From Thiomicrorhabdus sp963677355 (GTDB taxonomy: Bacteria > Pseudomonadota > Gammaproteobacteria > Thiomicrospirales > Thiomicrospiraceae), in contig CAXXXQ010000001.1 of NCBI GenBank assembly GCA_963677355.2, positions 522,464 to 586,463 of the forward strand: DNA of 64,000 bases. Reading direction: 5' to 3'. Shown here piece by piece: positions 33,105 through 42,221 of the stretch. Positions within the stretch are counted from its first letter, which is position 1. Each line of letters starts with the position of its first letter. The translations under genes were made by a program, and so were the position numbers. A model generated the notes under the pieces. The model saw only the letters and a program-made list of their open reading frames with translations, searched no databases and was not told the DNA's origin.

Positions 33105-35132
33105 TCACTTTTTCCCGCTCCGCCATGCCCTTATTTGGAAACGTGCAGGATGGCTCGCATGGTATAGCGAAAGAGGCTGTGGCAGGGCTTGCCCGGAAAT
33201 ATCCGCATAAATAATTTCCGCCGCCAGAAAAACCGACATCAAGCCCCTTGGACCATGGCCGTTGGAAACAAACAAGCCGCGCTGATATTGTTGCTCGGGA
33301 TAGCGATAAACCGCATGAGTATGGGACTGACTCAAATAGGCTTCCTGCAACCACTGCTGCTTCACCACTGCTCCGATAATCGGCAGATGATCCGGCGTGG
33401 TCGGTCGAAAGGCGACTCTGCCTTCAACGCGGCTTGCAGAAACTTGATCGGCTTGCAACCACTGCGGTAATGCTTTTTGAGTCATCGCCAAATTAAAGTC
33501 ATGGCTTGCCGCCGAAAGTGTATGACTCATATCCGGTGCTTCGAAGGTGGCACCGGTCACTGCTCCGCCTGCATATGACACCGAGTAACCTTCATGGGTA
33601 ACCGCTTTACCCAATGGTTGCTTCTGCTGGGCCGGTTGCAAATGCGTCACTTGACCTTTAACCGGGCGGATCGGCAGCCCTAGGCTTTGATTCAATTTTT
33701 GATCTAAACTACCGGTCGCAACAATGACCGCATCCGCCTGAAAACAATCTGAATCGGAAGCAACCTCCCAAATAACTTGCGATTCAGCTTGCGTTTGCTC
33801 AATACGCTCAATTTTTTGCTGAGTATGCAGTTCAATATGAGGATGTGTCAGACATCTCTCAATTAGCGCCTTGGGATACAGCCACCCGCCCTGCGGAAAG
33901 AACAACCCGCCTACCTTAACATCAGTACCCAATAGGCTTGATGCGACCGCTTGATCCACCGGATATGCTAATTGCTCCGGCAAACCGACACGACGCATGG
34001 CTTCTTGATTTCGCACCCGCGCCTTTTCATCCATCGCCATCTCCACCAGACCGCTCAAATCGCCCATACTCACCCCGTCACTCTGAGCGTTATCTTTTAT
34101 CCAAGGTTGAACGGCTCTCAAGGTCGATTCAAAGCCCTGCAAATACCACTGGCTACGCAAGTTCCAGTCCGCGGTAATCAATGGATGGACGGTACCGGCC
34201 AAATTACCGGAGGCTTGTGTTGCCACCTCTGGCTCGGCTTCCAATACTTGCACACTCCAACCATGACTTGCCAGCTTGTTCGCTACCGCGGCTCCGGCCA
34301 AACCGGCACCAATGACAATCGCTTTCCCGGCACGACCTTCAAGCAAGGGCTGAGGACGACTGAACCACGGCGCTTTCAGACTAAACGGACGCTTCTGCTT
34401 GAGCCGGCCGAAACACATCTCCCGTTTAAGTCCGAAGCCGGACCCTTTTTGTACATCAAAACCGGCTTTAGCCAGTTCTCTGCGTACATCTCCTGCGGAG
34501 GTAAAGGTGGCAAATGTTGTCTGTTCATGGCTCAAGCGAGCCATCTGTTGAAATAGCGCAGGCTGCCACATATCCGGATTCTTAGCCGGCGCAAAACCAT
34601 CCAGAAACCAAGCATCCACTTGCGCCCCCTCAGTCGCATCCAATTCAGGCAGACCTTTTAGCACATCACCGAACCACAAAGTCAGGCGAATCCGGCTTTC
34701 CGCCAGATAAACATCATGCCATCCAGGCAGCAATAAAGGGTATTGGTCACGAAGCTGTTCTGCCAACTCGACTAAAAGCGGACGTTCGCCGGGAAGACAC
34801 GCGTGCGCCTGTTGCAGATCCGCCAAACGCATTGGATACTTCTCAAAAGAGATGAAGTGCAAATGTGCGCCAGCAGAGCAGTGCTGCAACCAGAGCTCCG
34901 CAGCGCGCAGAAAATTAAGTCCGGAACCAAACCCTGTCTCGGTGATACGGAAAGTCTTGCCCGAGGGTAAAGCGCGGAAACGTGCCTGCAAACGATTTGG
35001 AATGATGAAATTGTGCTCCACCTCCTGCAAACCGTCTTCGGTATTGAAATAGACATCATCGAACTGCTGAGAGACAGGTACCTCTTCATTTGACCAGTTA
35101 ACTTGTGCTAAAGTGAGCTTATTGGATGACAT
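33105..35132 (-). CDS. mnmC: Bifunctional tRNA wobble-uridine modification enzyme MnmC
   Basis: MnmC completes 5-methylaminomethyl-2-thiouridine at tRNA position 34. The 675-residue protein has both parts: an N-terminal SAM-dependent methyltransferase, MnmC2 (about 1-250; ETGFGSGLNFLRAAELW and DAWFLDGFAPAKNPDMW), and a C-terminal FAD-dependent oxidase, MnmC1 (FAD motif AIVIGAGLAGAAVANKLASHGW near 268, and RVAFRPTTPDHLPIIGAV). Length and fusion match the gammaproteobacterial enzyme. It is divergent from msrB by 55 bases. Confidence 0.96.
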   Translation of the reverse strand: MSSNKLTLAQVNWSNEEVPVSQQFDDVYFNTEDGLQEVEHNFIIPNRLQARFRALPSGKTFRITETGFGSGLNFLRAAELWLQHCSAGAHLHFISFEKYPMRLADLQQAHACLPGERPLLVELAEQLRDQYPLLLPGWHDVYLAESRIRLTLWFGDVLKGLPELDATEGAQVDAWFLDGFAPAKNPDMWQPALFQQMARLSHEQTTFATFTSAGDVRRELAKAGFDVQKGSGFGLKREMCFGRLKQKRPFSLKAPWFSRPQPLLEGRAGKAIVIGAGLAGAAVANKLASHGWSVQVLEAEPEVATQASGNLAGTVHPLITADWNLRSQWYLQGFESTLRAVQPWIKDNAQSDGVSMGDLSGLVEMAMDEKARVRNQEAMRRVGLPEQLAYPVDQAVASSLLGTDVKVGGLFFPQGGWLYPKALIERCLTHPHIELHTQQKIERIEQTQAESQVIWEVASDSDCFQADAVIVATGSLDQKLNQSLGLPIRPVKGQVTHLQPAQQKQPLGKAVTHEGYSVSYAGGAVTGATFEAPDMSHTLSAASHDFNLAMTQKALPQWLQADQVSASRVEGRVAFRPTTPDHLPIIGAVVKQQWLQEAYLSQSHTHAVYRYPEQQYQRGLFVSNGHGPRGLMSVFLAAEIIYADISGQALPQPLSLYHASHPARFQIRAWRSGKK

Positions 35133-35187
35133 GGTGAAACTTGAACTTATTGAAGTTGAAGTATTATAAAGCCCTCAGGAGTGTTCC

Positions 35188-35613
35188 ATGCAAGAAGATG
35201 ACAAAGCAGAATTGACCGGCACTGAATCGCCTACGGACAGCTACTGGAAAGAAAAACTCACCCCTGAACAATACCAAGTTTGTCGTTGTGGCGGGACGGA
35301 ACGCGCATTCAGCGGCGAATACTGGAATCACAAGGAAGCCGGGATTTATCACTGTGCCTGTTGCGACACGCCGCTTTTTGCATCCACGGAAAAGTACGAC
35401 TCCGGTTCAGGCTGGCCGAGCTTTTGGCAACCGATCAACAAAGAATCGATTATGGAACGTATCGACCACTCACACGGCATGACTCGCACCGAAGTGTTAT
35501 GTGCTTCTTGCCACAGCCATTTGGGACACGTCTTCCCTGACGGACCGGAACCGACCGGACTACGTTTCTGTATTAATTCGGCCAGTTTAATCTTCAAAGC
35601 CAGCCGAATTTGA
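35188..35613 (+). CDS. msrB: Peptide-methionine (R)-S-oxide reductase MsrB
   Basis: MsrB repairs the R epimer of methionine sulfoxide with thioredoxin. The 141-residue protein has the structural zinc site pairs CACC and CASC, SGSGWPSFWQPI, SHLGHVFPDGPEPTGLRFC and the catalytic Cys in RFCINSAS. Before the domain there is a short acidic tail. AGGAG lies seven bases before the ATG. It sits between mnmC and tmcA, the latter 28 bases downstream, and may be co-transcribed with tmcA. Confidence 0.96.
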   Translation: MQEDDKAELTGTESPTDSYWKEKLTPEQYQVCRCGGTERAFSGEYWNHKEAGIYHCACCDTPLFASTEKYDSGSGWPSFWQPINKESIMERIDHSHGMTRTEVLCASCHSHLGHVFPDGPEPTGLRFCINSASLIFKASRI

Positions 35614-35641
35614 CCACTTAGCATAAATAACTCATCAAACC

Positions 35642-37879
35642 ATGTCTGAACTTTTATCTCTTCGCCAACAACTCTCACTCAACCAACATCGTCAACTCGT
35701 CATTTTGAGCGGTTCGAAGAGCTGGCAGCAAAGCAAAATTCAAAACATTTTCTCTTCCAAAGAGACCGTCTTCTGGATTACCGGCAAAACGTCCGAAGAG
35801 CAAAGTGACTCACTGATGCCGCTGGAATTCAAGTTCTCCGGTTTTGAAGCTATTGAGTCCAAACGTCTGAGCTACCACCTTGGCGAAGAAATCGACGGCG
35901 CCGTCTTCAATGTCGAAGAAGGCATCAGTGCCGATTCACTCGGTATCGTTTCCGGAATGATCAGAGCCGGCGGTTTGATGATCGTATTAACGCCGGCAGA
36001 AGACGACTGGAAAAACCTGAATAACTTGGAAGACAGTCGTTTTTTGAATACACCATTGACTCTGCACCAATCCACTAAATTGTTTACCCAACACCTGATC
36101 AATTGTTGGCAATCCGACCATGTTGTTTGGTTAAAAGAAGGGGAGGAAGAATTCAGCCGCCAAATCAAACTGCAAACCAAGGCAAAACCCAATCAAACCC
36201 GCCTCCCGACTGATGACCAAACCGCAGCGGTCGATAAAGTCTTGTCCGTGGCGTTCGGTCATCGCAAGCGGCCTTTGGTTATCAGTGCAGATCGCGGACG
36301 CGGCAAAACCGCTGCTCTGGGCTTGGCGGCCATCCAGTGTTTGACTAACGGCAAGCAACACATCGCGATTACCGCAAGCCGCCCTGATCAAATTAAAACG
36401 GCCTTTGAATTAGCCCTCCACACCGTCAGCGAACTCGACAAAAATTCCGAGACCGAAGTAGAAATTATTACCCACAAGCCAACCTTGTTGGAATTCCATT
36501 ATCAGGATGAGTTGAAAACCTTCGAATACCTTGCGCCTGACCAGCTTATTCTGACTCCGACTTCGGCCGACGTCTTAATGGTGGATGAAGCGGCGCACCT
36601 GCCGACTCCGCTGCTCATCGAATTATTGAAACGCCATCACAGAATGGTGTTTTCGACCACGCAACATGGCTATGAGGGCTCGGGAAGAGGTTTCGAATTG
36701 CGCTTTAAAAAGCACCTCAACCACTTCACCCCGGACTGGAAAAGCTGCCATTTGCAGACACCGATTAGATGGGCAGAGAACGATCCTTTAGAACAGATCA
36801 TATTTGACACCCTGCTGTTGAATGCCAATATTCCGGAATTGGATCAAGCCACGATTGACAACTGCGACTGCGATCAAGTCAGTTACCAATCCATCAGCAG
36901 CCGGGAATTGATCGACCAACCGGAACGCATGCAAACTCTGTTCGGCTTATTAGTTCAAGCCCATTACCAGACTAGCCCAAACGATCTACAGCAACTTCTA
37001 AACGCTCCGAATTTAAATATTATTACCGCCGAGTATCGCTTGAAAAACCAGCAAACCTTGACTGTAGGTGCCGTTTTATGTGTGCAGGAAGGTAAGGTGA
37101 ATCCAACACAAAATCGTGCTCACGGCCACTTGGTGCCGCAACTGCTTACTAGACACTATGCCCAGCCTGACTTCTTGATGCTCTCCACCTTGAGAGTGAT
37201 GCGCATAGCGGTTCACCCGGGCGTGCAGAGGTTTGGAATCGGCCAAAAATTGATTCAACAGGTTGAAACGCTCGGGCTTCAGCAGCGGGTCGACTATATC
37301 AGCAGCAGCTTCGGAGCGAGTGATGAATTACTGCCATTCTGGTTCAAATTGAATTTCTGGCCGTTACATGTCGGAGTCAAAAGGGATAAGGCCAGCGGCT
37401 CGCACAATCTGGTTGTCGCCAAGCCGATGAGCGCGATGTCTCGTCAGGCCTTGTCTTTGATTCAGACCCACTTCCAAAACCAGTTCCCGCATCTTCTGCT
37501 AGAAGCTCTGCCGCATTTACCGGCCAGTCAGATATTGCAAATCATTCAAACCTTCCGTTTCAAAACCACCAATTACGGCTTAGACAAGACCTTGGTAGAC
37601 TATTACAACGGTATGCGCCCATATGAATCGATCAGTAGCAAACTGTGGGAGTGGAGCCTTCAATCCGCCTGCAAAATCGGGCAAGTTTCCTCGGCTGAGC
37701 AATCAATCTGGTGTGATAAGGTGTTAAAACGCAACGACTGGCAAACGGTCGCCCATGAGCACCATCTGGCGGGCAGAAAAGGGGTGGAAAAAGCCATGAA
37801 AGCGATGATTGAAAAATGGATTGGTTCCAACGCTCAAGCGAGCAGCGAAGCCTGCAGAGCAGCCAAATCTTATATTTGA
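35642..37879 (+). CDS. tmcA: tRNA(Met) cytidine acetyltransferase TmcA
   Basis: TmcA makes N4-acetylcytidine at the wobble position of elongator tRNA-Met, using ATP and acetyl-CoA. The 745-residue protein has an N-terminal domain of unknown fold, then an RNA-helicase-like module with Walker A SADRGRGKTAALGLAA and Walker B VLMVDEAAHLP. The GNAT acetyltransferase segment is RIAVHPGVQRFGIGQKLI, and a tRNA-binding C-terminal domain follows. It is somewhat longer than the E. coli protein (about 670). No Shine-Dalgarno is obvious. mnmC, another wobble-base enzyme, lies 500 bases away on the other strand. Confidence 0.94.
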   Translation: MSELLSLRQQLSLNQHRQLVILSGSKSWQQSKIQNIFSSKETVFWITGKTSEEQSDSLMPLEFKFSGFEAIESKRLSYHLGEEIDGAVFNVEEGISADSLGIVSGMIRAGGLMIVLTPAEDDWKNLNNLEDSRFLNTPLTLHQSTKLFTQHLINCWQSDHVVWLKEGEEEFSRQIKLQTKAKPNQTRLPTDDQTAAVDKVLSVAFGHRKRPLVISADRGRGKTAALGLAAIQCLTNGKQHIAITASRPDQIKTAFELALHTVSELDKNSETEVEIITHKPTLLEFHYQDELKTFEYLAPDQLILTPTSADVLMVDEAAHLPTPLLIELLKRHHRMVFSTTQHGYEGSGRGFELRFKKHLNHFTPDWKSCHLQTPIRWAENDPLEQIIFDTLLLNANIPELDQATIDNCDCDQVSYQSISSRELIDQPERMQTLFGLLVQAHYQTSPNDLQQLLNAPNLNIITAEYRLKNQQTLTVGAVLCVQEGKVNPTQNRAHGHLVPQLLTRHYAQPDFLMLSTLRVMRIAVHPGVQRFGIGQKLIQQVETLGLQQRVDYISSSFGASDELLPFWFKLNFWPLHVGVKRDKASGSHNLVVAKPMSAMSRQALSLIQTHFQNQFPHLLLEALPHLPASQILQIIQTFRFKTTNYGLDKTLVDYYNGMRPYESISSKLWEWSLQSACKIGQVSSAEQSIWCDKVLKRNDWQTVAHEHHLAGRKGVEKAMKAMIEKWIGSNAQASSEACRAAKSYI

Positions 37880-37937
37880 AGGAAAGCGGCAGAAAAAAAG
37901 GCACGACTGCACAATCCGCAGCCGCGCTTTGCATATC

Positions 37938-38795
37938 TTAAGAATCAAATACCACGGTTTTATTACCGTGAATCAACACTCGATCCTCCAGGTGATAGCG
38001 CAAACCTCGAGATAAAACCGTTTTTTCAACATCGCGACCCAGTCGCTTCATATCGTCAATGCTATGCGAGTGGCTGATACGAATCACATCCTGCTCAATA
38101 ATTGGTCCGGCATCCAACACTTCGGTAACATAATGGCAAGTCGCGCCAATCAATTTAACCCCGCGCTCATTGGCCTGATGATACGGTTTGGCACCGACAA
38201 AAGACGGCAGGAAACTATGATGGATATTAATCACCTGCCCTGCATAATCCGCACACATTTGCGGCGGTAAAATTTGCATATAACGAGCTAGAACAATCAC
38301 ATCGGCGTCGTATTTAGCCACCAAAGCTTCCGTTTCTGCAAAGGCTTTCGGCTTGGTCTCAGGCGTCACCGGCACATGGTGGAACGGCACTTGATACCAT
38401 TCAGCCATAGAACGCAGATCATCATGATTGGCAATCACGCAAACCACCTCTCCCGGCAACTCGTTTTCATGCCAGCGATGCAATAGATCCGCTAAACAGT
38501 GCGATTCCTTGGAAGCAAATAAGGCGATTTTTTTCGGTTTAGCGGAATCGGAAACATACCATTCCATTTGAAACTCATCGGCAACCGCCTGAAAACCTTG
38601 TTCAAACTCTTCCAAAGAGCAGTTCAGTGAACTGGCCAATATTTCGTGACGCATAAAAAACCACCCGTTATTGGTATCGGTATGGTGATTGGCTTCGACA
38701 ATTGATCCGCCCTTGCCGAAGATGTATTCTGCAACCTTGGCAACGATCCCGACCTGATCCGGACATGAAATAATTAAACGATAAGCGTGCGTCAT
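37938..38795 (-). CDS. purU: Formyltetrahydrofolate deformylase
   Basis: PurU hydrolyses 10-formyltetrahydrofolate to formate and tetrahydrofolate, balancing one-carbon pools and feeding formate to PurT. The 285-residue protein has an N-terminal ACT domain (CPDQVGIVAKVAEYIFGKGG) and a C-terminal formyltransferase-type domain with catalytic residues in INIHHSFLPSFVGAKPYHQA and GATCHYVTEVLDAGPIIEQD. The length is typical. It is convergent with tmcA and divergent from xthA. Confidence 0.96.
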   Translation of the reverse strand: MTHAYRLIISCPDQVGIVAKVAEYIFGKGGSIVEANHHTDTNNGWFFMRHEILASSLNCSLEEFEQGFQAVADEFQMEWYVSDSAKPKKIALFASKESHCLADLLHRWHENELPGEVVCVIANHDDLRSMAEWYQVPFHHVPVTPETKPKAFAETEALVAKYDADVIVLARYMQILPPQMCADYAGQVINIHHSFLPSFVGAKPYHQANERGVKLIGATCHYVTEVLDAGPIIEQDVIRISHSHSIDDMKRLGRDVEKTVLSRGLRYHLEDRVLIHGNKTVVFDS

Positions 38796-38919
38796 GAGCT
38801 GATTTTCCTAAACCTAAATAAATTACTCGTTAAATAATAGTTGATCATCATAGCAGAATTGGTCAATATTTCACGGTTTTAGCGCTTGATTTAGCTAAAG
38901 ATTGAGCTGCAAAATTCGG

Positions 38920-38925
38920 TATAAT
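38920..38925 (+). promoter_or_regulatory. Consensus -10 element upstream of xthA
   Basis: A perfect TATAAT lies 65 bases before the xthA start in the purU-xthA divergent gap. No good -35 is seen at 16-18 bases, although TTGAGC and TTGATT lie nearby at other distances. Confidence 0.35.
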
Positions 38926-38989
38926 TAACGGTTTTTCGATTAAACAATCAACAATTGGTAAATACAAAATCCAACAGGGCAACAAAATC

Positions 38990-39811
38990 ATGAAAGTCGT
39001 CTCATTTAATACGAATAGCGTACGCCTCAGACTCCATCAACTACAAGCATTGACCGACCAAATTGCACCGGACATTATCGGCTTGCAGGAAACCAAAGTA
39101 CAAGATCACGAGTTTCCGATCGAAGAGCTGAACGCGATGGGTTACGATGCGATTTTCATGGGCCAGAAAACGCATTACGGCGTAGCCCTTCTCTACCGTA
39201 AAGGCATTGAGTTGGTTAACCATCAGAAAGGCTGGAAAACCGATGATGAAAGCGCACAGAAACGAATGATCATCGGTGACTTCCAATTAGAAAACGGCGC
39301 ACAGGTTCGCGTTATCAACGGTTATTTTCCTCAAGGTGAAAACCGTGAACATCCGGTTAAGTTCCCGGCTAAACAAAAGTTCTATCAAGACCTGATGAGC
39401 TATCTTAACGACGAATGCAGCCCTGAACAAAATATCGCCGTGATCGGAGACTTCAATATTTCGCCTACCGACCTGGACATCGGTATTGGTGAAGCGAACC
39501 GTAAACGCTGGTTGCGTGATGGCAAGACCAGCTTTTTACCGGAAGAGCGCGAGATGTGGCAACGCCTGATCGATTGGGGATTAATCGACACCTTCAGAAC
39601 GGTCCACCCGGATACGGATGATATTTTCAGCTGGTTTGACTACCGCTCTAAAGGGTTTGACCGCGAACCGCGTCGAGGCCTGCGTATCGATACGGTATTA
39701 GCCACCCCTGCACTCAATGCAAAAGCGATTGCCAGTGAAGTCGGCTACGAGATTCGAGGCATGGAGAAACCTTCAGATCATGCTCCGGTCTGGACCGAAT
39801 TTAAATTTTAA
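38990..39811 (+). CDS. xthA: Exodeoxyribonuclease III
   Basis: ExoIII is the main AP endonuclease and 3'-repair exonuclease. The 273-residue protein shows SFNTNSVRLRLHQL at the start, the metal ligand Glu in GLQETKVQD, NGYFPQGENR, the catalytic VIGDFNISPTDLDIG, the RIDTVLATPAL motif and the final SDHAPVWTEF. All catalytic residues of the family are present. A purine-rich AGGGCAAC precedes the ATG. A flavin reductase gene follows after ten bases. Confidence 0.96.
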   Translation: MKVVSFNTNSVRLRLHQLQALTDQIAPDIIGLQETKVQDHEFPIEELNAMGYDAIFMGQKTHYGVALLYRKGIELVNHQKGWKTDDESAQKRMIIGDFQLENGAQVRVINGYFPQGENREHPVKFPAKQKFYQDLMSYLNDECSPEQNIAVIGDFNISPTDLDIGIGEANRKRWLRDGKTSFLPEEREMWQRLIDWGLIDTFRTVHPDTDDIFSWFDYRSKGFDREPRRGLRIDTVLATPALNAKAIASEVGYEIRGMEKPSDHAPVWTEFKF

Positions 39812-39821
39812 GGATCTGATC

Positions 39822-40508
39822 ATGTCTAACACAAAAGCGACCCATGTCATGAAAGTGGTACACGTCAACACGCTTGCACCACAAATCATTCAACTGCTAA
39901 TGAAACCGGAACACCCTATCAGCTATACGGCCGGCGACTATGTCATGCTCGGATTTGATACGGAGGAACTCAAACCTTTTTCAATTGCCAGCGCGCCTAG
40001 GGAAGACGGATTAATTGAGTGTCACATCCGTAAACAACCGGACAGCGAATGGATGGAACGCCTGTTCAGCATTGAAACGGGTTCAACATTAGTCATGCAA
40101 GGCCCGAAACAGCAGATGTCCCTGCAACCGGCTCACGAACTGATGATTTTTGTTGCCGGCGGCACAGGCTTTGCCCCAATGAAAGCGATTCTTGAAGAAT
40201 CATTGCGCCAAAAGATCACGGTTCCGATTCATTTCTACTGGGGCGCACGTAATCCGAATGATCTGTATATGCACGATTGGATGATCGAACTCAGCCAAAA
40301 ACATCCGCATATCGAATATATCCCCGTCATTTCCGATGAAACCGGCGACTGGCAAGGCGATACGGGACTGGTTCACAAAAAGATGCTGGAGCAACATCCT
40401 CACCTTAAACACGCAACAGTTTACATGTGCGGCCCGTGGGATATGACTCAAACGGCCAAACAAGAGTTTATCGAAGCGGGCGCAAACCCGGACAAAATCA
40501 TTCATTAA
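39822..40508 (+). CDS. NAD(P)H-flavin reductase / FAD-binding oxidoreductase (Fre-like)
   Basis: A 228-residue ferredoxin-reductase-fold enzyme. The flavin-binding motif is in KPFSIASAP and the nucleotide-binding parts are FVAGGTGFAPMKAI and VYMCGPWDM. It lacks a 2Fe-2S domain, so it probably transfers electrons from NAD(P)H to free flavin or to a partner, like Fre/LuxG. The frame is open from 39717 within xthA, but AAGGATC lies just before the ATG at 39822 and family alignment begins there. It probably forms an operon with xthA. Confidence 0.9.
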   Translation: MSNTKATHVMKVVHVNTLAPQIIQLLMKPEHPISYTAGDYVMLGFDTEELKPFSIASAPREDGLIECHIRKQPDSEWMERLFSIETGSTLVMQGPKQQMSLQPAHELMIFVAGGTGFAPMKAILEESLRQKITVPIHFYWGARNPNDLYMHDWMIELSQKHPHIEYIPVISDETGDWQGDTGLVHKKMLEQHPHLKHATVYMCGPWDMTQTAKQEFIEAGANPDKIIH

Positions 40509-40643
40509 TAAATCTGTATTAATACACAGAGGATCTTCGTGCTTGGTTGAATACGAATCTTAAGACATAAATTTGAGTTATGCGCAACTAGCAAACATTA
40601 GTGGCATTAAGTACTTATACCTATGGATATGTGAAAAGTTAAT

Positions 40644-40663
40644 AGATTAGACTATACTAATCT
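40644..40663. promoter_or_regulatory. 20-bp dyad overlapping a -10 element, upstream of the heme-sensor gene
   Basis: AGATTAG-ACTATA-CTAATCT is a perfect 7-bp inverted repeat. The centre contains a -10-like TATACT (40653-40658), so a bound repressor would block the promoter. It ends 57 bases before the ATG at 40721. A TGTGAA at 40630-40635 is a weak -35 at 17 bases. Confidence 0.45.
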
Positions 40664-40720
40664 TTGCTGCCTGAATCGGGTTCGGGCCACTTAAATCCGA
40701 GTATAACGAAAAGTGACAAC

Positions 40721-42088
40721 ATGGCCACCAAAACAACCAAGCAGAACCTAAAACAACAAACCTTCAAAAGCCTGTTAATCAAACAACTGTTTATCGCTAT
40801 CGCGCTCGGCTTGTTAATCGCACTTCCGCTCATCTCGATCCCCGGTTACCTTTTCTTAAATACCTCTATCAACCACGATATCGAACAGGTTGAAAAGATC
40901 AGCTATGAAGCCATCAATAATCACTTAAGCACCGGTTGGCAAAAACACAATATCCAAAATGTGTACTTGGATGTGCGCCAACAGATGCCTAACGCAGCAC
41001 TTTTTTTACAAAAAGCACCTCAATATTTGGATGACGGCGACGATGTAATTGATCCAGCCACTCCGACAAGCGCAGAGTTTTTGAAACTGATCAAACAGGT
41101 TGAAAAAGACGAGCGAACCATTGTCGACACCAACTTCGTCACCAAAACAATCAGTGCGGCCATTCCGATTAAATTCAAAACGGATTGTCTAGTCTGCCAC
41201 TCGGTACAAGTTGCGAACGGTGAAATCTATCCAGGCGCGTTAGCCGGTACAATGGTTCTGCAAGTACCGATGTCGATTGACAGCATTTCAACTACGTCGG
41301 CTGTAATCTTTTTTATTATCTTCTTAATGCTATTTACCATTATTGCCGCGATCGTCACCAATAAGCTAGTACAAAACAATTTACTGACTCCACTTGAAAT
41401 TCTGGCGAACCGAGTCAAACGTTTACGAATCAGCAGCCATGAACGTCATATTGACTGGCAGCGAACACCACAGACTCTGATCGAGATTGACCATATTGAT
41501 GAGAGTATTTCCGAACACATCAATATCATTCGCAATGTCTACGATAAATTGGATGCGCTGGTCGTCACCGAGCATGAAACCGGACTTTTCCATCGCGATC
41601 GTTTCAACGAAGTCATGCGCTACGAAATGTTCCGTGCTCACCGTTACCAGCACCCTTTCTCGCTATTGATCATTAAACTCGAACAGGTTCGTGTTTTAAA
41701 TTCGACGGCGAAAAATTTAGAGAAAGAAGACCCGGGCTCTAAGTATATGGTGTTCGGTCAAATTCTACATAACGACACCCGTGAAACGGATATGTCATTC
41801 CGCCTGGAAGAGCATATTTTTGCAATAGTTGCACCGGAAACCGGTATAGAGGGTGTGCATAAAATGCGAGAGGATATCTATCGTCGTCTCATCAGCAATG
41901 AGCTGCCTGAAGAAGAGGGACGTCAAATCGCGCAGGCGGAATATGAATTTACGATCAAAGTTGGAACGGCTACCTACAACAGTGATAATGAAACCAATGC
42001 CAAAGATATGCTCAAAACGGCAATTGATTCGATGCGAGACGCGAAACCGCAAATCGGCTGTTATCCGCCAAGTCTGAACAATAAATAG
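40721..42088 (+). CDS. Membrane heme-c sensor (DUF3365-like) with degenerate GGDEF domain
   Basis: A 455-residue predicted sensor. There are two membrane helices (about 22-46 and 193-214), and between them a periplasmic domain of the Tll0287/DUF3365 type with a c-type heme site CLVCH (Cys156, Cys159, His160). After the second helix comes a HAMP-like stretch (LLTPLEILANRVKRL), then a GGDEF-like domain from TEHETGLFHRDRFNEVM. Where GGDEF should be the sequence reads RLEEHIF, near 361-367, so catalysis is not expected. It may be a redox, gas or heme sensor whose output is a c-di-GMP-inactive or GTP-binding domain. The frame is open to 40664, but that lies next to the predicted transcription start, so ATG 40721 is used. 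Confidence 0.85.
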   Translation: MATKTTKQNLKQQTFKSLLIKQLFIAIALGLLIALPLISIPGYLFLNTSINHDIEQVEKISYEAINNHLSTGWQKHNIQNVYLDVRQQMPNAALFLQKAPQYLDDGDDVIDPATPTSAEFLKLIKQVEKDERTIVDTNFVTKTISAAIPIKFKTDCLVCHSVQVANGEIYPGALAGTMVLQVPMSIDSISTTSAVIFFIIFLMLFTIIAAIVTNKLVQNNLLTPLEILANRVKRLRISSHERHIDWQRTPQTLIEIDHIDESISEHINIIRNVYDKLDALVVTEHETGLFHRDRFNEVMRYEMFRAHRYQHPFSLLIIKLEQVRVLNSTAKNLEKEDPGSKYMVFGQILHNDTRETDMSFRLEEHIFAIVAPETGIEGVHKMREDIYRRLISNELPEEEGRQIAQAEYEFTIKVGTATYNSDNETNAKDMLKTAIDSMRDAKPQIGCYPPSLNNK

Positions 42089-42100
42089 CCGTGATCGACA

Positions 42101-42136
42101 TGACCTTAACAAGCGCTAAAATGCCGGTTAAGGTCA
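42101..42136. terminator. Dyad between convergent genes, terminator-like
   Basis: TGACCTTAAC (42101-42110) and GTTAAGGTCA (42127-42136) form a perfect 10-bp stem around a 16-base loop, between the convergent heme-sensor and hemY genes. There is no T tract on either side, so it is a weak terminator at best or a protein-binding dyad. Confidence 0.35.
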
Positions 42137-42221
42137 CTATCACTAAGCCTTAACCGCGTCTACGTATCCCTAATCCCTACTGCTCGGCAGATACAAGCCC
42201 ATAAACAATCAAATTAACGGC

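Noticed and set aside
40664..40720. N-terminal extension of the heme sensor from a TTG at 40664
   Set aside because: It begins at the predicted transcription start and adds residues unlike a signal or membrane segment; ATG 40721 puts the first membrane helix at a normal position.
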